Shown: positions 1 to 12,264 of the stretch, piece after piece | Position numbering within the stretch: position 1 is the stretch's first letter | Layout: every line of letters starts with the position of its first letter | Assembly: GCA_028023455.1 (NCBI GenBank) | Contig: JAQFVV010012976.1 | Span: 60,001 to 124,000, forward strand | Direction: 5' to 3' | Source: Epiperipatus broadwayi | Taxonomy: Eukaryota; Onychophora; Udeonychophora; Euonychophora; Peripatidae | Length of the DNA stretch: 64,000 nt | Notes under the pieces: generated by a model | Seen by the model: the letters and a program-made list of their open reading frames with translations, nothing else | What the model was told of the DNA's origin: nothing | Database searches by the model: none | Position numbers and translations under genes: made by a program

Positions 1-1065
1 AGTCTTCTAAATTTTAAGATTTCTAATACTTATTTAGTTTGTATCAAGAGAGAAAATAGTAATATAGCTTAATTAATTTATGATACATTTTTAAAGATTA
101 TTGATTATTACTAAGGTTCGTAAAAATGTAATAGAAAGTACCAAGCAATTTTAAATCACTATTTACAAACAGGATTGCAAGATAATTTTTATTTAAATAT
201 TTTAGTGTACTTTCAGACAAAAATATTCATTATTCTATTATTAAAATTATTATAAAGCCTTCTTTGAAAAATAAAATTATTATAAAGCCTTTTGTAAAAA
301 ATTTAGTGCAATGGTATAGTAATGGACAGAGAAGTTAAAGGTTCTTAAAATTCAATCTATCATTTCAGGTCTTAAACATAATGTAATTTTCTGAGCAAGT
401 AAACATTCAGTTGGTATTATAATTATTAGTTATTTTATAATTGAACAAATACACGTATTTGTCCTTTTTAGATCACTTGTAGAAATTATTTGAATTTTTT
501 TTTTGTTCTACTTATGGGTATATCTGGCACTAAGATTTTACCTAGTTACAAATAAAAAACTAAAATGATTGATACATACATAAAAGAGTCAGCAAGCAGC
601 TAATTCTGAAAAATTATATGCTATAATTTAGTGCACACAATGTCCAAGTAAGTTCTGTAAAAATAAATATGTACTATTTTAAATTCTGATCCAAATATAT
701 CTATCCTATTTAACCCATCTTTACTGAAGCTATTTAATTTAATTGCAATTTTCATGATCTCAAAGTTTTTGTAAATATAAACATTACTTTCCACCATTCA
801 TTATATTCAAAACAAACCATGGTTATTGTTAATGGTGATTATAACTTACCAAATTTATTTACTTGGGATTTTTTTTTGCATAACCTTTTTTTATCATGCC
901 TTAAATTTTTAATAAGTGATTTGTAAATGCATGTGCATTATAACTCATGATATATAGAAAGTAGTTGCAATATGATAAAACTACAACTGACGAAAATTGA
1001 AAAATTTGGGTGATATTATGTTAAGTAAAAAATAACTACATAAAATCCTTTCAGGCAATATAATT
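1..1065. other. AT-rich non-coding stretch
   Basis: No gene is visible. The only local structure is a 20-bp block at 242-261 repeated at 272-291 (period 30 bp), containing AAATTATTATAAAGCC. No exon-like frame, tRNA or transposon terminus was recognised. Confidence 0.5.
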
Positions 1066-1350
1066 TTATACTTTGAAACTGTAATATTTTTTTATTATTT
1101 CTTTATTTATACAGTATTCTACAATATGATAAAACATTGGGGGTGCTTTAGCATATCCATTTAAAATGTCTCTAATCTGGAATTCAGATATGAGTGAAAT
1201 ATCAAATTTTTTCGTATAAAGATTTGTATGCAAACTCTGATCTTTTTTACCTATTTGCTCAGCTATTCTTTCAATAAAGTTCAGCAAACTAAATAAACTA
1301 TTACATAAATTTACCAGATTATTATAAACATCTACCTTAGGTGCAACAAT
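1066..1350 (-). CDS. Exon-like open frame, unknown protein
   Basis: A stop-to-stop open frame of about 94 codons on the minus strand, unusual in such AT-rich DNA, with a mixed amino-acid composition unlike a translated simple sequence. It includes the stretches IVAPKVDVYNN, FIERIAEQIGKKDQ and SEFQIRDILNGYAKAP. An AG dinucleotide lies just before position 1350 and could be a splice acceptor, although its pyrimidine tract is poor. A GTATAA donor-like site lies at 1112-1107, which would make an internal exon of about 238 bp (1113-1350). The pattern 'QIRDIL-GYAKAP--FYHIVEY' is loosely like the helical repeats of FAST-kinase-type or PPR/OPR-type proteins, but this is only an impression. No start codon context was found. 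It could be a real exon of a gene reaching outside the window, or a decayed exon or retroelement piece. Confidence 0.4.
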   Translation of the reverse strand: MVAPKVDVYNNLVNLCNSLFSLLNFIERIAEQIGKKDQSLHTNLYTKKFDISLISEFQIRDILNGYAKAPPMFYHIVEYCINKEIIKKYYSFKV

Positions 1351-3840
1351 CTATTCTATTCTACTTCCTGGAAATTTACTGTATGCTTTAGCAATCAGTG
1401 GAAACTAGATGGCAGTGCTTTATCTAAATCCCCAAACTAGTTTTTGGCTAGTTGTCTTCATGGCCATTTTTTTAAAACTGTAAAGTAAGAATTTTATATT
1501 AATCTGTATTAATAACATATACATTGATGCACTGATTATAAAATAAAAATATAATTGTAGTAAGAGTGCTCTTCATAACTAATTAGAGAGATTTAATGCT
1601 TTTACAGGTGTGAGTTCATGGTTTATTGATTACTGGTAATTATTAGTACAATTGGTATAAAATTATGATTTTCTAATCATAATCCATATGCAAATAGTAG
1701 CATATTACGCAGTTGACTAATTATTTCATCATTAAATAATTTCAACTTATATAACTTAGGTAATAAAACGAAAAATAACAAATAGTTCATTTTAATTTAA
1801 ATAATTACCTTTTATAAAATCTGCATAGTTGAAAAGAATAAAAAATAAAAAAAATGTTTGGTAAATTCTAAGCATTTTATAAATAAATCCTGTAAAAAAA
1901 TAATAAAATAAATTATTTGTAAAACAATGGACTTTCTCAAGTTTTTTTTTTTTTAAATTAACATGTGATTTATTATTTAAATTAGTACCAAAAAATATAA
2001 ATTAAATACATGACAACTCTCACAATCTATTTTTATATGTGTGTGCTTTTATATATTTATATATATGACTAAAAACAGGTATGACTGTAAACATTTCAAA
2101 TGTGAGTTTGATAAAAATATAAAAAATAAATTTAATCAATTAGCATCTCTTAAGAGCACCTGACCCATACTTTTTTATATTTTGTTCTACTATTCAAACA
2201 CTGATAATTATATCTTTATTTAACAACTTTTTTCTTGCAGTTTTTTTAATAAAGCTTTTATAATTCTTGCACTATAAACAGCATCCTATACAGTACTTTG
2301 TTTTAAAATATTATTTTATATTCTTTCATATTTACCCAAATGATGTTTTAAACTATTTCACACAAAAATCATTATCCTGGTCACCAATTATTTTCCTCTC
2401 ATTTAAATAGTTGGATAAGAATACATTCCAATTTTTTATTTCATTTCAATGTTTCACATAAAATTGTATTTTTCTATTTAAAACCTGTCTAACAACTAAA
2501 ATTTCCATTTAGATTTTTCTTCCTAACTTCATTATTAATTAATTAACTACATAAATATCTGTTAAAAAAAGACTGGGGAATTATAAGCCATTACATGTAT
2601 AATTTAAAAAAACATAATTATAGAATCAATTCTAACACTTCTTATCCTTTTTAAAAATTGAGGGTAACCAAAAAAGTCTCTTCTTAAAGCATTATGACCA
2701 TATTAATAATACTAAAATTAACATCAAAAATTTTTGTCAACTATTAAAAAAGTTTGTTTTATTTCATATGTAAAACGTGGCTGATATACCTAATGTGTTT
2801 TTATTGTAATATTTAGACAGAATATACTGCTAATAAACTATTATTCATCTTATGTATGCAGAAAATAAATGGTAAACCATGGATTTACCATTATCAGTTA
2901 TATAATAAGCATTATTTTAATAACAATCAAGGTATTCATTTATTTAACTAAATCATATATTCTTAGATAAGAATAATTAGATACTCATTTACTTATCAAT
3001 ATTGAGTAAAGGGTTCTCTACAAAAAAAATACTATGTTTTATTCAACCTTAGTCTTAAATCATATGTTGGGTAATAAATTCACAACAAACACTACATTAC
3101 AAGGTCCTTTATAGTGACATATTTCTCACAGATAAAACTTATTAAATAGAAAAAGCTCAATCTCTAAAAAGTTACATTTTCTGGAGGAAAAAATACCCCA
3201 ATAGCCAGTTATCAAATGTAACTACTTCCATTAAAATTTCTTAGCAGAGTAAGATTTCACTTAATGAAAGCTTTTGTCTGATACAGTGATCTTCCTATGA
3301 TAACTTCTTGATAACAATTCAAGAATAAGTCGAAAAAAGATATTGCAATATAGAAACCTACAAGTAAGTGCAAGGATTGATACTGAAGTTGTGACTAATC
3401 AAATCAAAGAGTGTGAGCATATATAACAGGTTTCAATAAATGATTGCTTACTATATATAGATGCATAATTCAACTAAAAATATTTTTCTGCTTTACATCC
3501 AAATATGTTGAGTGATAAGAGTTAGTAAATAATATAATTTATGGGCTTCAATCAATCAACTTATAGAGACGCTTCTGTGGTTTCAGTGAAGTATGTTAAA
3601 TAAAGTAGTGTAAAATTATTAATTGATTTTGTCATTAATTAGAAATATTATAAAGTCATTAGTACTTGATGCTCATAAAAAGTTATTTTTGTTTTTTATA
3701 TGTTTTTAAGTTGTGTTTATTAACTAATAATGTTTTGTAGACAAAATAATATTTATAAGTTTGCATTTGACATTAAAATATCTTTATGTATTTATTGAGA
3801 AGCTATTTTATTATTTTAAATAAGTGTATTTATATTGTGT
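1351..3840. other. AT-rich non-coding stretch
   Basis: About 2.5 kb with homopolymer A/T runs and no recognised gene, RNA or repeat family. Confidence 0.5.
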
Positions 3841-3851
3841 TTGTTATAGTT

Positions 3852-3884
3852 CTGAAGAAGATTGATGGGGCAATTGAAACTGTC
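3852..3884 (+). ncRNA. Weak hammerhead-like motif
   Basis: CTGAAGA (3852-3858) fits the core consensus CUGANGA. It is followed by a hairpin with ATTG pairing to CAAT around the loop ATGGGG, and then GAAAC (3876-3880) and TGTC. Flanking helix I pairing is poor (TT/AA plus a G-U pair) and helix III would have an impossibly small loop. It is read as a degenerate relative of the stronger hammerhead motifs in this window, or as a chance match. Confidence 0.25.
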
Positions 3885-4242
3885 AATAGTAGGTTGTAAA
3901 AAGCATTGTAAAAAGCAATAAAGAACATAAATGATATTATGATCAAGTGTTATATCATTTAATTATAGTTCTTTATTATCTAGTCATTGTATCTGCTTTG
4001 AATAAAGAACAAAATACATTCATAAAATATAATTTGTACTATAACTCAAAATATTAATGTAATATGTCATCATTAAAAATGTATCCTTCATCATTCACTG
4101 CAGTAGAAAAGTGGTGAATTCTAGAACTCAAAGGACACAGACTATGGCTCCACTCAATCATTTTCCATGTTCAAACGAATTTTAAACTACTAACCATCAC
4201 ATAATTATCATTTTTTATGCTTACAGAAGTTGATAATACAGA

Positions 4243-4412
4243 GGCAAAACTTTCAATACAGTACCACCACTCATAGTCCACAAATTAGAAACTACTCTGG
4301 GGATATTGGATAAGTAGGCACTACATAGGGATTTTATGCACAAACCATTTAGCATCCATTGACTATTATGGCTTGCACTGAGTGGCACTACTGTATGAAG
4401 AATTCTGTGTAT
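4243..4412. mobile_element. Diverged inverted-repeat element (palindrome family)
   Basis: The left part (about 4243-4278, containing ATACAGTACCACCACTCA) and the right part (about 4350-4412, containing TGGCACTACTGTATGAAG read in reverse) are inverted diverged copies of the arm seen in the palindrome at 45329-45474. About 70 bp of unrelated sequence separates the arms. The right arm, read on the minus strand, follows the family order ATACAGTAGTGCCAC then AGTCAATGGATGC. It is non-coding and probably an old foldback or MITE-like insertion. Confidence 0.5.
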
Positions 4413-4419
4413 TTATAAA

Positions 4420-5680
4420 TTACTGAGCAATAAAACATTTGGTTATTTATTTGTTTATTAAAAATACAAAGCAATGTTAATCTTAGCATTAAGAACAGAT
4501 TATTAAATAAAACCTTCCAAATAATGAATAATAAACTTTTACTAAGAACTATGAAATTAACTTTATTCATAAATTTTTATTATATTCTTTGATTAATAGT
4601 TGTTGTTTTTTAGATAATAAATTTGTACTCTTTGTTTTTATTAAGAAATAAACAATCTCCTATAGCTAAGTTTATTGGAATGTTTATTTTAAATTTATAT
4701 CTAATTGTCATCTATAGCGACATTAGGATAAAAGATCCAAGTCAGTCTTCTTAGTTCTGCATTTTTTCTAAAAGATAATAAGATGTTTGTATGATTTTAT
4801 CAATTTTATATGAAAAATTTATATTTCTGAAAATATGGTTATTATTATAAAAACCTTAAAAAACTATTAAAATATAATTTAAAAAACACACAATATTTAT
4901 TTGTAAAATATTATTTGGCTTGATTCTCTAATATTTTAATTCTCATAACTCAGTCCACTGCATCATAGTTTATGTTTCTTTGCAATTTCAGGAATATGTA
5001 TATAGTTTCTCAGCAGATACATAAATTCATTGAATATAACAATACCAATCACTTCATTATTTGATGATCAAAATTTTAACCAATCAGTCATTTAACAGAG
5101 CAAGTGCAAGAAAGCTGATTTTTTTATTTAGCTTCTATAATAAATAATAATTGAATGATTATTGTTCAAGAGTCATTTAACATTTGAAATATATATATAT
5201 TGAACTAATATTTTTTTAAAGTACAAACTACAAAAAAAATAGTAATCAAGTGAAATAGCTATAAAAATGCCTTGTGTGACTGATCAATAAATCATTCCTC
5301 TTATTTAGTGGTTGTTCAGGAATCATGACTCTAGTTGATGCTTCTGGTAATCAGATTTTTTATGGACTTAAACCATTTCATTAAGTCTTTTATAACTATT
5401 TTATTATATTACTCAGTTGGATATTTATGTAAACAATACTTCAATAGATATTTATAGCAAAAACATCTACAAAATAAATAAAAACAATTACAGTTAAAGA
5501 ATAGTGAGAAAAAGATTGAACCAAGAAATTGATTAAGTCCTACAAATATTATATTTTTTTATAACTTTCATAATGTTTTCTCTAATTATTTTCTAAATTA
5601 TCTAATAAATGTTTTTGCTTTTCTTTACCTACTGTAACACTAGCATTACATATTTCATAATTTAATATATATATATATTT
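4420..5680. other. AT-rich non-coding stretch
   Basis: No gene recognised. It ends at a short AT microsatellite (about 5664-5681). Confidence 0.5.
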
Positions 5681-5681
5681 A

Positions 5682-7605
5682 CGGGCAACCCCTTTTTCAT
5701 GTCTATATCCGACATTGGTGAACTTAAACCAAATAATATAGATCTCAAGAACTCGACAAGTAAGCTAAACCATAGACTAGATGGAATTTCTATGGCTGTC
5801 TAGTCGCCATAACACCTGTAGGTAACATTTAAATATTACCCACCAAAGAAAATTCTGATATGAATTATTCATACAAGTATTGTTTAACCATGGAGAGTTT
5901 TGCTCTGTTTATCAAGTATTGTTTACTTGACACAAATTTTAAGTGTTGCGTAAATGGGATTTAAGAGAAATTAATAAAAGTTTCCAGTAGCCCTTGTATC
6001 TTGAATAAGATCTAAATATTAAAAAAAATGTCTACAGGAGAATATATTTATGAGTGTCTATTTATCGATGACCTCAAGCGCCAAACTCACTATTATGGTG
6101 AGAATTATATTTCCCGATTAATGAGGTGCCTGACCCAAGCTAACTCACTCCCAGGGCGGGGAGGAAAACCTGTTGGATGAACAGAGTTAATAACACACAA
6201 AAAAATATAGGTTTGTAATTAATTTATAACGTACTTATAGAGGTATCCGTTTACCTCAGACATATTTGAATCATTGGACTTTATTTGGCAAATGAAGTAA
6301 TTAGAAAACGTAAGTGATAATTACTAAATAATTCTAACGCAAAGGTAAATCTGTACTACATTTTATTATTAATATCTAAACACTATCTACGTAAATCAAT
6401 TCTTATCCCTCCCATTTAAAATATATAATAAGTTCCCAAATCATAAATGAAACAATAAAACATTTAATTTAGAATAAATACCTATTAATTTATATATATA
6501 AAACAAACATTTTATTATACAGCTGTATGCAATAATTTTATGTTGTGAAATAATTTAAGAAAGTTTGTTATTTTTGAGGGTAGCTATAAGCAATTCTGAA
6601 TTATATAAAAACAGAGTTCACTTTACCTGTTGAAACCCCGGGGTATGGGATTAGAATGTACAGAAGCATATCAAGTGGATTTCCATGATCTAGTAGTATT
6701 TGAAGTTGCCTTATGAAAGCGCAATATATAATTTCTTTCTACAGAGTCCGATATTTAGATGTCCATAAGTAATGGCAGAGCCATAAGTGAAGTCTTGTCT
6801 AATATAATTTTCAAATTAAATAAATTCATATTTTGGGATGTACGATTCTTTTCTATTTCATTTTATGTTCAGCAATCCGGAGTATTCACTAGGTTCCTAG
6901 GTTCTTCGATGGCAGGCAGTTTATAGTCAGTTCGCATGGGCTGGGATGATGAAGCCCTTTACGTATGATCCTTACCCCATCATGTTAAATATTTTTTTCT
7001 ATATCTTTATGAATCTATCTCACTCAGCGGTCACAATCTAACTGAAAATCTGTCTTTTTCCTTTCTCAAATTCTCATTAATTAATTTTTTGTCTAATTAA
7101 TTTTCATTTCTCAGACAAAGGAAATTTTTCTTTTTTTTTTTTTTTATCGGATCTTCAATCTAAGTCTTTTTCTTTGAATAGGTTTTCCTTTCCAAATTAC
7201 TTTTACTTCTTTTAATTTACATTTACATTGTTTTGGTGGTGCCATCATTCCTGGAATCTATTCTTTTTGGTCAAACATTCTTTGGCTTTTTCTTGGAATT
7301 TCATTTTTTTCAGTAATTAGCGATTGTGATTCAAACACAGAATTTCTTGAAGGCACAAACAATATTTCCTTTTTGCTACCCTCGTTAATTTGAAATATAA
7401 TTGAAACTTAAATCAATATTCTAAACAATTTATAACATATTTGCGCACAACTATAATTTTGTTAATTTGTAATATTTTAAAAGTAAAACATTCTAAATAA
7501 ATAATGCTTACTAATCAATCTCTTCCCCATTTATTTTCTAACAAAAAAAAAAGAATAATAAGAAAAAGAGTTTAAAATTTACTTCACGCACGTATATATA
7601 TATAT
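5682..7605. repeat. Possible long repeat unit between AT microsatellites
   Basis: The segment is bounded on both sides by AT-dinucleotide tracts (about 5664-5681 and 7592-7607). It contains GC-richer islands (6110-6190, 6630-6720, 6880-6980) in AT-rich DNA, the same overall architecture as the units at 20254, 34082 and 57521. A short piece of the palindrome family lies inside at 5889-5915 (minus). No ORF of interest was found. Membership of the TGTA-unit class is inferred from architecture only. Confidence 0.25.
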
Positions 7606-7688
7606 AATTAGATATATTTTTAACCCTTTATTGCCCGCTTGAATATATACCTGTATTGAGGGTAATGCGTACGCACTTTTTACTTTCC

Positions 7689-7720
7689 TGTAACAGGGTT
7701 TGAACCCAGCTACTGTTACA
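7689..7720. repeat. Nested inverted repeat with B-box-like core
   Basis: TGTAACAG (7689-7696) pairs perfectly with CTGTTACA (7713-7720). Between them lies GGGTTTGAACCC, itself a 5-bp hairpin and a good match to the RNA polymerase III B box (GGTTYGAANCC). The TGTAAC/GTTACA ends resemble the termini of the LTR-like elements elsewhere in this window. It could be a solo terminus, a SINE remnant or a small foldback. Confidence 0.4.
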
Positions 7721-7726
7721 ATATAT

Positions 7727-9250
7727 AGTTAAGTAGATTTTAAAATGTGGTTTTGTAAAATAAAAAGATTGTGTATATTTTACTTTTAAAATAGAATAAG
7801 ACTATTTGTTAAAATAGTGGGTGAGAAGAATTAGAAAAAAGATTTAAAACTCTTTTTTTCTCTCACTATCTTTTTGTAAAAAAAACTTTTATAAACTAAA
7901 AATAAGTAAATATGTAAAGTTAGAATAAAATTAATATGTAAAAATAAATGTTAGCAAAACTTTTAAAAATGTAATTAGTTTATAAAATTTCTGATTGATA
8001 ATGATATTGAAATTATATTAATTAAAAAACTATGTAAACTATCAATGAGATAGTAGATTAATCTAAGCAAAAAATTAGATTAAAGCAAATGTAAAAATAA
8101 TTAATTAATAAGAAAAAAGACTCAAGTTGTGATCAAAATTAAAAACTATGATAAGGAATTAAAAACAATGAGAAAAAAGTATATAAAGTGGCTATGGCTT
8201 ATTATTCTTTTGTCAGGTCTGCAATCAGTAAATCAGTCTAGTTGGAAACTAGTGATTGAATCATCTGGTCTTCATTTGCACTCTTACATTATCCATTGCT
8301 CCAAAGATTTATAGTTTTGAAGAACTTTAAATGCTGTAACAAACCAGTCATTACTGCTGTGGTATATATAATGCAGAATCCACATAAACCATAGGAGTAT
8401 TCATCAAGGCTTCATGCCCCAAAGTCATCAACTATCCTGCCTGAATCAAAACTTGGAACCAATGCCTAGATTGTGAAGAAGCTGCCACATACTCTCTCAT
8501 TATTCAACATAAACCTGGAAGGAGAGCCATGAAGCCATTGATGGAGAAACAAAAAGCCAACCAGTTGAAAAGCAAAACCAAATGGAAAACAAAATCATTG
8601 GAAAATACACACAAATGAAAACCTAGGTAAAGTTACTTTAAATAACTAAATAGACAAATTGATTTTAAATGAAATGAACTTTAATGAAGGACTATTATAA
8701 TTATATTCTAAAATCACCATTTATATTTTCTTGTGTAAAATTTATTGTTATATTAGGTTAAATATATATGTGTATAATTAAATAATAATGTTTTCTTAAT
8801 TGTTATTTTGTCTGTTTTCTATCTCTCTCTTCTTACTGCATCACCAGTAAATTAGTGCAGAATTATTTTGTATTAAATAAATATGCTGAACTGTGATACA
8901 AAGTGTGAGCTAGCCATGGGATATGTAAAATGCTGGATTGTATGCCTGTCATTTAAATCATGCTGACTATATAACCTATGGTTGTCTGGCACCTGAGGTT
9001 GATCCTCAAAACAAATAAAATGCTTTGGATGGCAGGGGTTTAAATCCAGCAGTTAAGGTGAGCCATGGACTGGAAATATGATTGTGTTATTCATTGCATA
9101 GCTTGATCTGATCATGTGTATCATTGATGATTGTACTATTGGTGATATTCTCCTCTCTGCTTGAAGGGCCAGTCCATTCCTGTATTATAAAGGATTGTTT
9201 TAAAAGGTATTTAAACCTACAAGAATAAACTTTTTTGTACCTGGTTCAAA
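7727..9250 (+). repeat. R1 dispersed repeat, copy 1
   Basis: A 1.5-kb unit repeated in direct orientation at 12265-13788 with the same order of landmarks: GATTTTAAAATGTGG at the start, ATCAATGAGAT then TCTAAGC, CCAGTCATTACTGCTGTGG, GCTGACTATATAACCTATGG, a B-box-like GGGTTTAAATCC, and CTACAAGAATAAAC at the end. The two copies differ by many substitutions and small indels. No long ORF is conserved, so the unit looks non-coding. A third, inverted and more diverged relative lies at about 38430-39190. The function and class of R1 are not recognised; a non-autonomous transposon is the natural guess. Confidence 0.7.
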
Positions 9251-9919
9251 TGCTGTTCAATGTGGGTGCCAATGTGCCATTGACCGAGCATAAGCAAAGT
9301 TAAAAAAGTAAAATTGTAATTAAATTTTTTTTAAAAAGTTTGAAATTAAAATTCAAATAAATGCTAAATTGCATAGTTAATAAAAGTTAAAATCAGTGAG
9401 CAGTGTGAGAAGAGAAATAGACTGAAGCAAATATTAATAATTAAAATAGTTAAAAATATAAAATGAAAGAATAAAAAAGAGTATGTATAGTAAAAAAGTA
9501 GAGGGTAGAAGATATGATCAGAAATGGTAAATTAATTTATTATTGGGGTTATTTATAACTAGGTGGAAAGTAGAGAGGACTGACGGGGGGGGGGGTGAAG
9601 TTGGTTGAGCATGTTTAATTTAAAACAAATAAAATAAACTGTTTTTCTGAGAGATAATAATGAAGTAAAATGAGAATTTTTATTATTTAAAGTAAAATAA
9701 TATTCTAGAATAAATATACTGTGATAAAAATAAGTTACATAAAGTGTATAATGAATAAAATTAAAAGCTATAAAATGAAATTTAACAGGTAAATAAAATA
9801 TTGCAAAATAATCTTTCATGTGAGTGTAGATTGTGTGTAGGTTGATATACTCATGGAGGAGGGAAAGTGCAGATAAATGTTGAAAAGGTTAATAGTATGC
9901 TGTCACTATGTGAATTTAA
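9251..9919. other. Non-coding stretch with a G11 run
   Basis: AT-rich DNA with no gene. A run of eleven G residues at 9585-9595 stands out in this base composition. Confidence 0.5.
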
Positions 9920-9924
9920 GATCC

Positions 9925-10395
9925 ATAATGGGCTAAATGAGAAGAATTGTCCAATAGGATGAGGTTCCAGTAGAAAGGTTCTGGATGCATCCAACATGCT
10001 GGTAGAAGTCCCAGCCCCTTATTTAAAAAAATATGCACCCTAAAAATAGATGAAGATAATCCCACAAATCAGTTCATTGGGAGAATAATTCCCAACATAT
10101 TGTAATAAGCCTTGTTTTTAGTATAAGCCAAAGGGTCAATGGATGAATACTACCATTCATAGCAACCCATATATTGTAGGATGCAGTCCCAAAAAAGAAA
10201 ATCCTGGGATCATTCAAATTGCCAGAAGAAAAAAATTCCCAGCATAGTTAGAATAAATCTCATTTTAGCATAAGCCGAATGGTCAGTGAATGAATACTGC
10301 TATTCTCAGTGACCCCAAATTTTTCTAGGATGCAGACCCAATAGAGAAAGTCATGGGCTCATTCAACCCACTGGTAGAGAAATTCCAGTATAAAA
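9925..10395 (+). repeat. Tandem repeat, period about 149 bp
   Basis: At least two diverged tandem units plus a partial leading one. Matching landmarks are AGGATGCAGTCCC at 10178 and AGGATGCAGACCC at 10327 (149 bp apart), and GTATAAGCC at 10121 against GCATAAGCC at 10268. A further partial unit with TTCTGGATGCATCCAACATGC lies near 9978. Non-coding. Confidence 0.65.
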
Positions 10396-10399
10396 TAAT

Positions 10400-12264
10400 G
10401 TATTTTTTATTGTGTAAATCAAATGTAAACTAGATGTGTCTGCCATTTGCAGCATTTACCCTTTCATACACATTGGAAAAATGCATGTCATTCCTTGTGG
10501 TTATCACTTATAACATAAATCATTGCCAGTCAATATAGATTACAGTCTGTGAGATAAATCAGCATAAAAAGTCACTCTCTGTGGTTTATTGATCTGTATG
10601 CAATTGAACACTTATGTTGTAAAAATAATAAATAAAAAAATCAAATAGTAAAGAAAAATAATAAAAGTGTCAGAGTTAAAATGGGTTAAACTGACACATT
10701 TTACCTTTCAAACTGAAGTGGGGGTGATGTAATGCTAGCATTATTTGTTTCATAATTTTAACTGCTATGTTCTCCAAGTGCCATATTAAATTTTTTAAAA
10801 AACTGATCTGAGACACAATTTTCACAATAACTTCAGTTCTAATAATGTTAGAGCAAAAAACTTTACATTGATAGAAACTAAAAAAGCTAAGAAAAACAAT
10901 AAGGCTAAGACAAATAGTGATTATTATTTAAAAAATAAGGAAAAAAAGAAATTTCAACATCTGACATAATTATTACTTTATTGTTTGTTCATAATTTCTA
11001 ATTCATTAACTAAGTTTAAATTACATCATCACTGATAATTTCTCTATATTTTTCACAAAATTATCTTTCAAACCATATATAATATGTCTTACCTGAGATA
11101 ATCCATAGCATCAGAATCTCCAAAAGTATTCACATAAGAATTCTTCATTTTTATCTTGTACCCCAAAAGTTACCAAAACTCAAAGGCATCTATAAGAAAA
11201 AGATTTATCCTAATAAAATATACAAAACAAATCATTTCCAGAAGATAGATATGCATTTGTCATCATGGCAATTGGTGTCTTGTCTATTTAAAAATAGAAA
11301 TTGTCAGCTACTATCTATATCACTGATAAAATTAGTTTAGTTTCTTCATTTTATATTTTTTGTGTACATCAGTGATGTTTATATTTTTATGCACACCAGT
11401 GATGCTATATTGGTATATTTACTGTATCACATAGATATAATTTATTTGCATATAGTCCATTTGTTAGCTATAGACTTGAAAATAATGTGATGAAAGATAT
11501 GGCAAGACTAGTGACTCCACAGCATCAGTATCAAGGCATAGGCAAGAATCAGAATTTGATTATTTGCCTGTATGTGCAATTTTTCTGTACATTTGATTAT
11601 TAGTTTTGTAAATCATTACTTGTAAACACAAACACACCATGTAAACATAATAATAAATTATTAAACCTTTTGAAAATCATTACTTTTATAAAATAAGTTT
11701 ATTTTTATAAAATAAGTGGATTAGAATAACCAAAATTAAAGTACATATGAATTCATATGAGCATAAATATTTATAGAATTTATATACACACACTACTACA
11801 AATTAAAAATCATTTTTCAAATAATTAAAAAAAATTAAAATATTGTTAAAAAAATTAAAAAATTAAAATTGTATACTTACAAGCCCGATATTCTGCAATT
11901 ATGTTTAGACTCCAGGGAAGGCCTTGTTTGTGAATTATTGGTATATTTTTAATCTGTTTTGTCAAGCTCATGAGGCCAATAAAAGTTTTCTGTCTTTATT
12001 GCTTTGTGAAAAATAAAAAATTGATAAAAAAAATTAAATGCACCTGTTATGAAAAAAATTAATAAAAAATCCAAAGTTCATTGTATTTTTTAGTTAAAGA
12101 CATCTTTAGAAAACTATGTTAGAGATGTATCAAATGCCCATATTTCTGTTGTAATCATGCTTATAGTTTTTACATCATTAAAAAAAGAAAACATTTTAAC
12201 TAATGAAATAAGATGCATGGGACACCCACTTAATAATCTGAAGCAATTAAAAAAATATATGATT
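10400..12264. other. AT-rich non-coding stretch
   Basis: No gene, RNA or recognised repeat. Short local duplications such as TTTTATAAAATAAGT near 11690-11715 are present. Confidence 0.5.

Noticed and set aside
7991-8025. CTGATTGA then TTGAAAT in R1 (also at 12540), hammerhead-like
   Set aside because: One base too many in the core and only AT pairs in helix II; not better than chance.
8129-8314. 61-codon frame in R1 copy 1
   Set aside because: Not conserved in R1 copy 2, which has frameshifts at the same place.
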